DNA from: Takakia lepidozioides
Taxonomy: Eukaryota > Streptophyta > Takakiopsida > Takakiales > Takakiaceae
Length of the DNA stretch: 64,000 bases
Direction of reading: 5' to 3'
Assembly: GCA_030704615.1 (NCBI GenBank)
Contig: CM060731.1
Location: forward strand, 55,966,756-56,030,755
Part shown: positions 22,501-31,244 of the stretch, in pieces
How the letters are laid out: each line of letters begins with the position of its first letter
Numbering within the stretch: the first letter of the stretch is position 1
Notes under the pieces: model-generated
The model's database searches: none
The model's input: only the letters and a program-made list of their open reading frames with translations
Told to the model about the DNA's origin: nothing
Translations under genes and position numbers: made by a program

Positions 22501-22669
22501 GCAAGAGACAGACATAAGTATCTGAATCTGCCGAAATGCCTCCTTGTTTTAAAGTCTGTAGAGCCTCTTTCAGTCGCCCAGCCTCACAGAGCATCCTCAC
22601 ATTCCCAGAAGTGCCAAAGGAGGCATTGTGGACTACCTTTCTTGGTCCTCTTTCGGAAGCTGTGGTCAT
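19586..22669 (-). CDS. DYW-class PPR protein, organellar C-to-U RNA editing factor
   Basis: Uninterrupted 1027-aa gene. The frame stays open upstream to 22819, but only through a GTG; the first ATG is 22669 (MTTASERGPRKVVHN). Residues 1-114 hold the leader and first L-S motifs. Residues 115-720 are six P-L-S triplets of exactly 101 residues, nearly identical ([20 protein letters not shown] / HITFVCVCNACASLAALEKG / VILNNTLVDMYAKCG). A terminal P2-L2-S2 set and E motifs follow, then a complete DYW deaminase domain: PG box near 890, catalytic H959-S-E961, zinc ligands C987-x2-C990, and C1021/C1023 before the final DYW. Such proteins bind one organellar RNA site and deaminate a cytidine. A cleavable targeting peptide is not obvious. 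Its relatives in this window are all broken. Confidence 0.92.
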   Translation of the reverse strand: MTTASERGPRKVVHNASFGTSGNVRMLCEAGRLKEALQTLKQGGISADSDTYVCLLRKCIKMKGLEAGKQVHAHIIQCGFKPNVFLLNTLINMYVKCGSIVNAHQVFNRMPQRCLITWNIMMAGFTKHGCGMNALETYEQMMRDGLKPNHTTFVCVCNACASLAALEKGKEVHGDIVKAGIVPHVILNNTLVDMYAKCGCIEDAKGVFENMSERNVVSWSAMIAGYAQQGRGVEALETYEQMMQAGVKPNRVTFISVCNACVSLAALEKGKEVHDDIVKAGIVPDVVLNTALMNMYAKCGSIDDAKGVFNTMAERDVVSWTTMISGYAQQGRGMEALETYEQMMQEGVKPNHVTFVCVCNACTSLAALEKGKEVHDDIIKTGIVPDVILNTALTNMYAKCGSIEDAKGVFDNMAERNVVSWSTMIAGYAQQGRGMEALETYEQMMWEGVKPDHITFVCVCNACASLAALEKGKEVHGDIIKAGIVPDVILNNTLVDMYAKCGCIEDAKGVFDNMAEQDVVSWNAMIAGYSQQGRGMEALETYEQMMREEVKPDHITFICICNACASLAALEMGKEVHDDIIKAGIVPDVILNNTLVDMYAKCGCIEDAKGVFDNMAEQDVVSWNAMIAGYAQQGRGMEALETYEQMLREGVKPNHITFVSICNACASLAALEKGKEVHGDIIKAGIVPDVILNNTLVDMYAKCGCIKDAKGVFDNMAERDVVSWSAMIAGYAQHGCYREALQQFEGMQKEGLKPDSIAFICVLSACSNVGLLDEGRCYFYSLSQDHGVTPTVQHFGCMVDLLGRAGRLDEAEDLINKMPMKPDALVWKALLGACRIHGNVGMAERAATSILKWDEQDAATYVLLSNIYAAAGRWDDSAKVRKMMKVRGVRKEPGRCCIEVGNRVHTFVVDDKLHPKMKEVHAELRRLSGQMEEAGYVPDTRFVLHDVGEEQKEFSLCHHSEKLAIGFGLISTPPRTPLRIIKNLRVCGDCHTSTKFISKIVGRAIIVRDANRFHHFEDGVCSCGDYW
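20510..22327 (-). repeat. six 303-bp tandem units inside the PPR gene
   Basis: Each P-L-S triplet is 303 bp and the units align without gaps: 22327-22025, 22024-21722, 21721-21419, 21418-21116, 21115-20813, 20812-20510. Similarity is high at DNA level, including synonymous sites, which implies recent expansion or gene conversion. This also explains the long antisense open frames seen here. Confidence 0.9.
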
Positions 22670-23350
22670 GGTCGCGGTGCCTGATTTTATCAACTGCGCT
22701 CCTGCTGCTTCCAGTTGACCATGTACCCATGCAGGTTTCTTGTAGCTATAGATCCACAGGGAATTAAAAGTGATCTTGTGCTTGAAATCCGGCCCTCTCG
22801 GATGAATCTGGACCCACACTCTATCCCTGCTCCTTCAGCTATCCCTGTGTCTGCACAAATCATGCATACATCGCCACCTTGCTGCTACGAGTTGACCATG
22901 ACAGCCTAGAATTCTTCTAGCAAACACACCAACCCTACTTATCACACCAGTTCCTATTCTGAATTGGATCTGGTTCTCTATGTAATCTAACAGGCATTCA
23001 CCTTTTTGCCTCCATTGTCCCACCATTGATGGGGTCCAGGAAAACATTCATTCCAAAGCTTCTCCTCATCTCTTTATCTGTTTTCAAATACTTTCCTGTT
23101 GGCACATTGGCAGTAACATGTCAAAATTACTCCAAACTACCATAGGTCCACCCAAGGAGCTACCTTGCAGACTTCAACATGATAAACCAGGGTGATAAGA
23201 GGGAAAAACAGGCATGTGTTGAAGAAGGTGCCTCCATTAGCTGTGCCTGAGTTTACCAATTGTGCCGCCGATGCTGCTGCTGCTTCAAGTTGACTATCTA
23301 CCCATGCAGATTTCTTGTAGCTAGCGATCCACAGGGGAATCATAGGTTAA
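22670..23350 (-). other. 5' flank of PPR gene
   Basis: Contains the presumed promoter and 5' UTR; blocks here recur at 13580-13850, 14180-14380 and 23360-23760. No clear TATA box was identified. Confidence 0.5.
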
Positions 23351-24130
23351 ATTGTGCTTGAAAATCCAGTCCTTTTGGGTGAAACCACAACCTACTCATC
23401 ACACACTAGTTCCTATACTGAATTGCTCCAAAGACTTCAAAATTTGCTGGGGAGAGAGAGGATGACAATTTCCAGCAAAGATTGGCATGTCATCTTGTCA
23501 TCCACTTCTCTCTGCAATCTAAACAGGCATTCACCTTTTTGCCTCGATTGTCCACCATTGACTGGGGTTGAAAAAATTTCATTCCAAAGCTTCTTCTCAT
23601 CTCTATTAGCTGTTTTTGGATACTTTCCTGGTGCCACATTGGCAGTACCACGTGAAAAACACTCCAAACCATCAGAGATCCACCCAATGAGCTTACTTGC
23701 CGAATTCCACATGAAAAATTTGGGATGACTCTGATAGGATGGCAAAACATGCCGAAATGTGTTGAAGAAGAAGGTGCCCTCACCACATTGTTGTTGACCT
23801 TGTGTCATGAAAGCAGCTAGCTTTTCTTTCAACCATGGAGGATTCAACCGATCATGAACCCCGAAGGTCCACTTATGCATGCTGCTTGTGTCTGTAGTCA
23901 GGTGATCTTGGATAGGTCTGTGAGGAGAACCACCACGGTGCAGCTGAGCAGCCACAGATTTAAACTTGGCCTCCTAAGACCAAGCTGACCCTCCCAAACA
24001 CCTTGTAAAGACCAGGAGAAATACCAAATCATGATACTAACAGAAGAGCCCACATTTGCATGATATACAAACTTCTTCACATGATACATTAGGAAAGCCA
24101 CACCTTGTGATTGCTTTTGTCCCAGCATTG
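23351..24130 (-). repeat. second copy of PPR upstream region
   Basis: 23400-23640 repeats the 22930-23150 block (CATTCACCTTTTTGCCTC, CATTCCAAAGCTTCT, CACATTGGCAGTA) in the same orientation. 23870-24020 matches the reverse complement of 49540-49690. This is non-coding or decayed flank of another PPR paralogue. Confidence 0.55.
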
Positions 24131-25190
24131 AGAAGGATCTTTAAAAAACTCGTGCCAGCTCTGCTCCATGCTCTACAGTAGAACTTTGTGCCCGAAAATC
24201 CCACCGCATAAACAATTTAACAAGTTCCTTTATGGAGGAGTGCTACTGGGCTTTCAACGACATTCAAAGCCACTTTGGGCTCCATTGGACTCTACACAAT
24301 GAGGAACATACGAACATGTCCAATCTGCACAGATACTCTTTGAGGATTCTTTTCCACGCCCAAGATTTATGCTTGTTGGCTAGGAAATAAGCTTATGTCT
24401 GTAGTCTGAGATTGTGGAGTGGTCTGTGAAAACAACCAGGGAGCAGCTCAGCAACCACAATCGCAACCCTCCCAAGTACCTTACAAACTCCAGGGAAAAG
24501 ACCTTGCACATCCTACTTTCACGCCCGGCTCAAGAAGAACAGCCTCGCTAAGGACAGTAAAAGGAGTTTTAGGATTCCGACTTCGTCCATCAACGGTACA
24601 AACCAGTCCACACAATACGATCATACCAGTTCAGTCGAACTCCCTTTCTCATACTACATGAAGAAAGCTCACCTTGTCAAGGCTACTGTCCCACCATTGT
24701 GAAGTAGTATCCTTAAGGAACTCCTGCCAGCGCTATACAATGCTCCAGCGTTGACCTGCACGCCGGATTTACCAATTATCGGCCTTGCCTAACGATCCCG
24801 TGCACTTTCTTGCGTCTTTGCCCATAGTACATTCATTTCTGTTCAATAAAAGACAATTCCGAGCCTGGATCCGACGGCGGGCATACATACAATACAGCAA
24901 CCCAAAAAGAAGGAAACCGAGAAGTGTGTCGTATCGTCACCTAATTTGAATGGCATCCCTGAAGGCGCCATAGCCACCAAATGCAAGGAAGTCCGTCTTC
25001 TGCGCATTGCCTAGGGGATGCTGCATCCAGCTCCACGGCCCAGCCCTTAAATCCGCTGCATGACGCGAAGCCTCTCGCATGACAGAAGCAGTGGGCATGC
25101 GGGTCGGAAAACGCGGGAAGACGGAGGAAGAGGCAAATAAAGTACGTCGGCGAAAGTAAAAGAATTTGATCATCCATTACATTAACTCCA
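24131..25190. other. no gene recognised
   Basis: Short frames only. 24380-24490 has weak similarity to the upstream repeat around 23900-24020. Confidence 0.3.
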
Positions 25191-25470
25191 TCCACGAATC
25201 CTAATGAGCAGATCATCATCCAAAACACCGGCTATCAGGTATCGAACCCTGGACTTGGTGACGTGGATGAACGGATGGCACACTGTTATGCATCCGTCCA
25301 ACTTCATACACACACCAAATGAGAAGATCATAATCCAAAATGCCATGCAGGTAAGGTTTGATCCATGGACTTAGGCAAGTGATATATGAGGCCGGGGAGT
25401 TGAATGCTGCCTCGGCGGGCCTGCATGCGTGGCCCCACCCCCGCCTCTTACACCCACCTCCCCCCGGGCT
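25191..25470 (+). repeat. partial 275-bp repeat beside the LINE truncation
   Basis: 25376-25465 matches the first 90 bp of the repeat at 11944 (AAGTGATATATGAGGCCGGG ... GCGTGGCCCCACCCC). It directly abuts the broken end of the LINE ORF2. Just before it, a roughly 100-bp motif (AGATCAT[C/A]ATCCAAAA) occurs twice, near 25212 and 25325. Confidence 0.6.
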
Positions 25471-25474
25471 CAGA

Positions 25475-26189
25475 GGGATTGGTTCTTGGGGCAAGCGTCT
25501 GGAGCTCTGAACAAGGTTGAGCGAGACATATGCTCTATCTAACTGCAAAGATCAGAGAGAGCCCTGTTGTTTGTCCAAGTGAAGGTGATGGGGGAGGTAT
25601 GATTGGAAATTGGAACTGTTTCAGTTAAGCTGTGGGTTAGAACACATGAGTTCCAATGATCCATTTCCTCAACATTGGGGTTAAATGAACCAGTCCCTCT
25701 TCTGTCCTCATGTGACTCCACCATATTGAAGTCGCCCGCAATAATCCAACTAGTGACTGAGTGTTGCTCGCTCATTTTATTGTCTAAATGTACCCAAAAA
25801 TCTGCCCTCTCTAAGGATAAGTTTGGCGCGTATACATTAACTACACCAATTTTCCCCTGATTGTTGGGAAGGGAAATAACACAGAATTCCAACCTCCCAG
25901 GCAGCCAACTCTCTTCATTGGAAACCAATTGATGGAGGGAGGGAGAGAGCAAAATTGTTGTCCCACCCCTAGTACCTATAGAGGTGGGTTTCCAAAATGA
26001 TGATGCCAAGGGCCACATATGGTCATTAAGAAGAGCTAATTTGGATTGGTCTAGCTTATGTTCCTGAAGGATAATGATAGAGTCTTCCCTCAAGAAAGGT
26101 GCAAACCAAGATTTTATTTTAATCCTCTTGCGGGATGAGGGGTCAGCCCCGAGCCCTCGAATATTCCAAGAGTGGAGGTTAAGTTTCAT
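25475..26189 (-). pseudogene. LINE ORF2, endonuclease domain only (truncated)
   Basis: Frame from ATG 26189 encoding an APE-type endonuclease: SWNIRG at the start, ILQEHKL (catalytic Glu), GVVNVYAPN, AGDFNM and FTWTNNR. After residue 216 the frame shifts and RLDRAYV-type sequence (QLDRAYVSL, about 25548) continues briefly until the GC-rich repeat at about 25470. Reverse transcriptase is missing, so the element is 3'-truncated or cut by a later rearrangement. It is the continuation of the LINE split by the hAT insertion. Confidence 0.8.
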
Positions 26190-26278
26190 CAGGAAGGAAG
26201 GGGAGTTAGGCTTTGACTTATAGTCATATTTGATAGCCCTTGGTTGTGAAAGCAGAATTTAACTCTTTTGTCTTTTGG

Positions 26279-27278
26279 TCAGACAGAAATCACCCAAACA
26301 TAGTTGAGTAGAGGCTTCCGAGATTTTTTGGAAAACTGGATAAAGATACCTCTTAGAGAGTCTGGTTTGGAGGTCAAAGGAGAGCATTGGAACTGGTCTG
26401 ATGTGACAGAGGAAATGGTGATCGTCTGAATTGAGGCATCTGTTGGGAAGAAGTCCGCTGCGAACAGTGATTCAAAAAAGGGGTATCTTCGAGAGATGGA
26501 GCCATCAGAGGGCAAGGTGCCTGAGGGGATGTGATCCGGCAGGTGAAAGGTAGGCAGCAAATGCCTTGACTGTTTCCCCGCTGGTTTTCTATTTTTCCCA
26601 CACAGCAACCAGCATCTATTAGCATCCCTTAATTGCACTTGAAATAGAAAACAGGGTGAGGGAGAGGAGAGAACCTGATTGGCTGGGGGGGTGGGGTTAG
26701 GTGGAATAACCAGTGAAGGGGAGTTCTCCAGGGCAGAGGTCTGGCTCATATCAGTTACTGTGGGAAGCGAGATTTGGAGAACGTTGACATTTGTTGCCAG
26801 CTCCTCCTTGCTGCCATCATCTGCCAATGGTTCTGAGTCCACCGGCTCCTCCGAGGAAATCGAGGGCGATTGAGGCTCGACGATGCCACTGATATAGTTC
26901 CTGGTTCTTTGGACCCCCATCCGATGATTTTCCTCCTCAATTTCTGACTCAAGAAGGGCCCCCAACATCCGGGATCCATTAATTAGGGTGTCTTGATTTC
27001 TAATTTGGAGCCTGTGAGAACCTTGTGGCGCATCCAACCATTCTTCATAAGTCCACATATCACCCAAAGGTGGGAGTGAGTTGTAGATTTCAGCCTCTTC
27101 CATAAGAGCCAAAACCTGCATTGAGGGTCTGCAGCTTAACCCTGGATGGTCTTCCAAGTACAATACCCAAGAGATTTTTGTTTGAAGAGGCAAGGAGGTA
27201 ATGAGGTAATATTGCTCGAAAGAACTCTTGAAATTTGAGTTTAAACAACATTTCAGGATTGCTGCCAGGGGGGCACGT
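26279..27278 (-). pseudogene. LINE ORF1, 3' part
   Basis: Downstream half of the LINE first ORF, in two frames: 27278-27090 (PPGSNPEMLFKLKFQEFFRA) and 27193-26279 (CRPSMQVLALMEEAEIYN ... ending before ORF2). It is hydrophilic, rich in Glu/Ser and Pro. The first codons continue exactly the frame that ends at 40231 across the hAT insertion. It probably encodes the linker of the RNA-binding ORF1 protein; no catalytic motif is expected. Confidence 0.65.
27271..27278. other. left target-site duplication of hAT (GGGCACGT)
   Basis: GGGCACGT is present here and at 40223-40230, on either side of the element. Eight bases is the hAT-family standard; a preceding G makes nine also possible. Confidence 0.8.
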
Positions 27279-27293
27279 CCTAGTTATCATTCC

Positions 27294-27331
27294 TGACGTG
27301 ACGTGGCGCCGTCAAGTCAGCCGTCACGTCA
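27294..27331. repeat. left subterminal hairpin
   Basis: TGACGTGACG pairs with CGTCACGTCA across an 18-bp loop, about 15 bp inside the left end. Confidence 0.6.
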
Positions 27332-27474
27332 CGTCGAATCCGGACGTTTACCCATGTAATTTTTTTAAAATTTGACTTTTACGATTAATTTCTACCCTTT
27401 GTAATGACATGGCAGCCACGGTGTAAAACAGACGTGGTCAATTATTGATATTTATTAATTCTTTATAAAAAAAG

Positions 27475-28266
27475 TGTCCGCCTATATTGGCGGTCGCATA
27501 TAATTTATAATTTTAAAAATAAAAACGACCGCCCCTATTGGCGGTCGCTTTTAATTTAATATTTTGTTAAATTAAGCGACCGCCTATATTGGCGGTCGCC
27601 GATAATTTATTTATTTATAAATGAAGCGACCGCCCATATTGGCGGTCGCTTGTATTTTATTATATTTTAAAATAAGCGACTGCCTATCGTGGCGGTCGGT
27701 TGAAGTTCATTATGTTTTAAATGAAGCGACCGCCCAGATTGGCGGTCGCTCGCACTTCATTATATTATTATTATTATATCTTTGATATATTCTATAGAAG
27801 TACAACGACCACCATGTGGCGGTCGCTATATTTTTTTTTTCAAATTTAGCGACCGCCATCTAGTAGCGGTCGCTTGTTTTTATTTGTATTCTTAAATAAA
27901 GCGACCGTCGTTTGGCGGTCGCTTCTTCAGCAAATTTTTGAAAAATGCAGCGACCGCCATTTGGCCGCCGTCGCTATTTTTGTTAATAAAGAATACAGTG
28001 ACCGCCATTTGGAGGCGGTCATTCGATTTGATTTTGATTCTTAAATTAAGCGACCGCCGTTTGGCGGTCGCTTACTTGATATATTTTTTTAAATAAAGCG
28101 ACAGCCATTTAGTGGTGGTCGCTTATTTATATTTTGAATCTTGAATTAAGCGACTGCCAGTAGGCGATCGTTTATTTAATATATTTAAAAAAAAAACAGC
28201 GACCGCCATGTGGTGGTCGCTCTTCTTGTTTTTATAAATATAACGACCGCCATGCGGCGGTCGTGT
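27475..28266. repeat. left palindrome array, 16 copies at about 50 bp
   Basis: Units resemble AAGCGACCGCC-N5-GGCGGTCGCTT. They begin near 27475, 27525, 27574, 27624, 27674, 27724, 27803, 27847, 27899, 27949, 27997, 28048, 28096, 28148, 28197 and 28242; the step is 48-51 bp with three exceptions. Spacers are AT-rich and differ from one another, so the palindrome and its spacing are conserved, not the whole unit. It is likely a transposase binding platform, as with the subterminal motifs of Ac-like hATs. Confidence 0.9.
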
Positions 28267-28568
28267 GTTTTTTCTTTCTTTAAAAGACAGAATCAAGGGC
28301 GAAGAGACAGAAATCCAGGGACCCGCCGCGTGACGTTTTTTTAAGAAAAAAAACAAATCATGATCGTGGCGAGGTGCCACGGGTCAGGAAAAACGAAACA
28401 AATGGGATGGGGGGAGGTGGTTTTGAACCCTTGACCTCTCCCATGTGGGTGCGCGTGGCGAGGTGTGATTGGCCAGTCGTGCCGCGCTGACACGTGGCGA
28501 GGCGCCACTGGCCTGTCGCTCCTTTTCAAGCATAATGCCATTTTTTAGGGGGGGGGCTGGTGGGCGCC

Positions 28569-28576
28569 TATATAAA
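28569..28576 (+). promoter_or_regulatory. TATA box for the kinase-like cargo gene
   Basis: TATATAAA lies 336 bp upstream of the ATG at 28912 and about 300 bp inside the palindrome array, in GC-rich surroundings. A pyrimidine-rich stretch follows at 28580-28620, where transcription would start. Confidence 0.5.
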
Positions 28577-28911
28577 CCATTCCCCCCTCCTTTTCTGATC
28601 ACTTTTGCCCTTCTCGTGGTGCGGTTCCTTGGCATCCAGTAGTCCTTTTGGACTTCATTGCTTGGCGCTGCCGACGAGAGGTGCAAAGGTGATTTATTTA
28701 TTTTTGTTGGGGGGGGGGGGGCGCGGGTTTTGTCGATTTTCTATTGGTCAGTCTCACACCCTTGTTCAAGGATCAATCATCGTATCACCATTTTGCCGTT
28801 TTCGGATCTCCGGCGGCCTGTTTTTTTGCAGAAACTATGAAGACACCATCCACACGCGTCCATTGCCGTTTTCTAAGGTTTTGGACCCTGTAGTGGGCAA
28901 AGGTTTATACA

Positions 28912-30190
28912 ATGTCGGGGGTTGTGAATTCAAGTTCTGGGGCGGGGTCGTCTGGGGGTCGGAGGACGAGAAAACGTGCCCACGAGCGGGATAGCCAGGT
29001 CAACAAGCTAGACTACCTGGGACCGGATGCCTTGGATATGGTGAAAGAAGTGGTAGTGGATTATTTCAAGGGTAGGGACATGATGAGGCTGGAGAGTGCT
29101 TATGTCAGGCATGGATGGGAGGGGTTTCATATTTTCCAGCAAAATATGGAGAGGAAAATGACAAACGCTTTGGCGGAGGCTAAGTGGACGGCGGATAGGG
29201 ACAAGCCGAAGTCCAATCGGTGGATCCAAAGCAGGACGAAAGACGCCACGTGGAATTTGAGGCAGCTAATGAAGACATGGAAGGGTAGAGCAACCGATGG
29301 TCGAGTGCCCTCTGCCGAAGCTGAGTTAATGCGGCGTGTTGAGTATTGGGCTTGTTCGATAAGTCAAAATTTACATCGTCGAACTAGGGTTGTCCCTTGG
29401 AAGGTGGGGTCATCGGACGGGGGAGGCACAGCTGGTCTTTATTACGTGAACTCTACTGCGAAGGTGGTAGAGATTGGCCCTTACAAAGAAGGAGGGTATG
29501 CTAAGGTCCGTCAGTATAGGATTGTTGGCGATTCTAGAATACCGGAGTGTTGGGAGCTGCGGGAAAAAAACCCAAGTCCAAAAATCCAGAAAAGGCGTTG
29601 AGACAATATAACGACGAGTGTTTGGCAGTGAAGTTCCAGTATCCGGTTGTTATCTCATATTTTGCTGTGAATGCACGTGAGGTAGAGGGTTACACTCGCT
29701 AGTGGAATGGAGAGACAATACACGACATGATGAACCTTGACAGAAAATGGGGCAACGATTCGGACAACGTGGTGATTTTGGAACAAATGGGAACGGAAGC
29801 AGAGTTCCAGGAATGCGATCGCTTGCTTCGTTTCCGGAAAGTGCGCAGTAAACTTACATGGGCACTAGTGTGCATCATGGATGTTGTCCACAAGAACGGT
29901 GTCCTGCACAACGACTCGAATGCCCCGCCCCCCGCCCCCCCCCCCCCAAAGACATGACGTTGGAGGCCTTTGTCGTTGGGAAGATAGCGATACGAATAAA
30001 TGGCGGTGCTCATTATGATGAAAGTATGTTCGAGGACCAATGTACGGGAGGTTGTTGGCATTCAATGCTACAAAATGTTGTATGACAACAACAAGAATGA
30101 GAGATTCACATTAGCCCATGTAGTACTTCGGTTCATGGGCAAGCCATTCAATTGGCCTGAGCCGAAAGACGTATATAGAACGGAGTAGAC
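28912..30190 (+). pseudogene. protein-kinase-like cargo gene, frameshifted
   Basis: The first frame, 28912-29601, encodes 229 aa starting MSGVVNSSSGAGSSGG with a basic N-terminus; its end has a glycine-loop-like segment (PYKEGGYAKVRQYRI). After an A7 run near 29570 the reading frame continues as ALRQYNDECLAVKFQYPVVI (candidate VAIK-type Lys), an in-frame TAG at 29700, then VVILEQMG (hinge-like) and VVHKNGVLHND (catalytic-loop-like, HND in place of HRD). A C-rich tract at 29928-29947 breaks the frame right after this motif; remnants run to about 30190. The motif order fits a protein kinase, but DFG and later motifs cannot be confirmed. It is probably transposon cargo, now inactive. Confidence 0.55.
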
Positions 30191-30264
30191 CATGGTCTCG
30201 TAGATATGAGATTTGTGGCGGTACAATGGTTCTTTTATAAAGACATAACTCAATTTTGATCGTG

Positions 30265-30830
30265 CATGTAATAAATAAAATCCCATTGTAAATACTACAT
30301 TGCATATGCTCGACCCTGGCACCTGTCATCGCAACATAAATGGTTTGTGTACTGGCTCACTGTTTATATTTGTAATGGTCCAAGGTTTCAGATAGGGTTA
30401 TGAGAAAACGATGTATTAGTTCGTAGGAATTAGACAACAAACGTCTCACGTCTCATTCAAATGTGCAACAATACCATAAGAGACATAGATCGGAAAGTAA
30501 TAGGTGCACATACGACCTCCGAAGTCCGAATGTTTGATACTATGTCCAGCGAATGGTCTACTTGAACATCCGGAGTCGCATGTACACCTATTACTTTTTT
30601 ATCCATGCCACTCATGGTAGTGTCGACATTTGAATGAGATATGGAACGTTTATTGTCTAACTCCTACGAAACCCATATATCATTTTCTCAGTACCCTGTC
30701 AGAAACATTGAAACATTCGAAAATACAAACAGTGCCACAAATACACAGCCGGTTTTGTTGAAATGACATTTGTGAGGTTCGAGCGTATGCAATTTATTAT
30801 TTACACGGAACTTTATTTACTCGGGGGACC
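30265..30830. repeat. 560-bp imperfect palindrome (foldback)
   Basis: Arms of about 260-280 bp converge on roughly 30545. Matching pairs include GTAAATACTACATTGCATATGC with the complement of 30790-30815, GAGAAAACGATGTATTAG with CCATATATCATTTTCTC, and AAAGTAATAGGTGCACAT with ATGTACACCTATTACTTT. It may be a nested foldback or MITE. Transcription through it would give a long hairpin RNA. Confidence 0.75.
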
Positions 30831-31244
30831 GGTACTGCTGCTGGAGCATAACTGATGATGCGAGTTCTCTATTGATTAGAGCTGTCACGACCAATGTCAA
30901 TATTCATATTTACGGTAAGGTGTTTCATGTTATTGTTGTTCCTCTAGCTGAATTCTGTAGTACTTTTTTTGTTATTCTCATGCCAACGTCCTCTGGAACA
31001 TTCTGGAAAGACTTAAAAAACCAAATGACCATCAAAACTGGAAGCTGTGGATGAGGCTTATAAAAGTGGAGATGGTCATTTGCTTATTTAAGGATTTCTG
31101 CACGTGTGGATCTGTTCCAGGTGGAAAACATCAACATTTTGGATAAAGTGGACATGGAGAAGCACCGCATTACGAGGTAGGAGAGACTACAAAAAAAACT
31201 TCAAAGGGCATACCATGTAACAGGTCCTAGTATAATTGAAGACG
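30831..31244. other. no gene recognised
   Basis: AT-rich sequence between the foldback and the tandem repeats. No supported frame. Confidence 0.3.

Noticed and set aside
22670-22819. Longer PPR start at 22819
   Set aside because: The codon there is GTG; the first ATG of the frame is at 22669.
27475-28266. CRISPR array
   Set aside because: Repeat-spacer look with regular spacing, but the repeats are full palindromes, spacers are low-complexity AT-rich, there are no cas genes, and the context is a plant hAT transposon.
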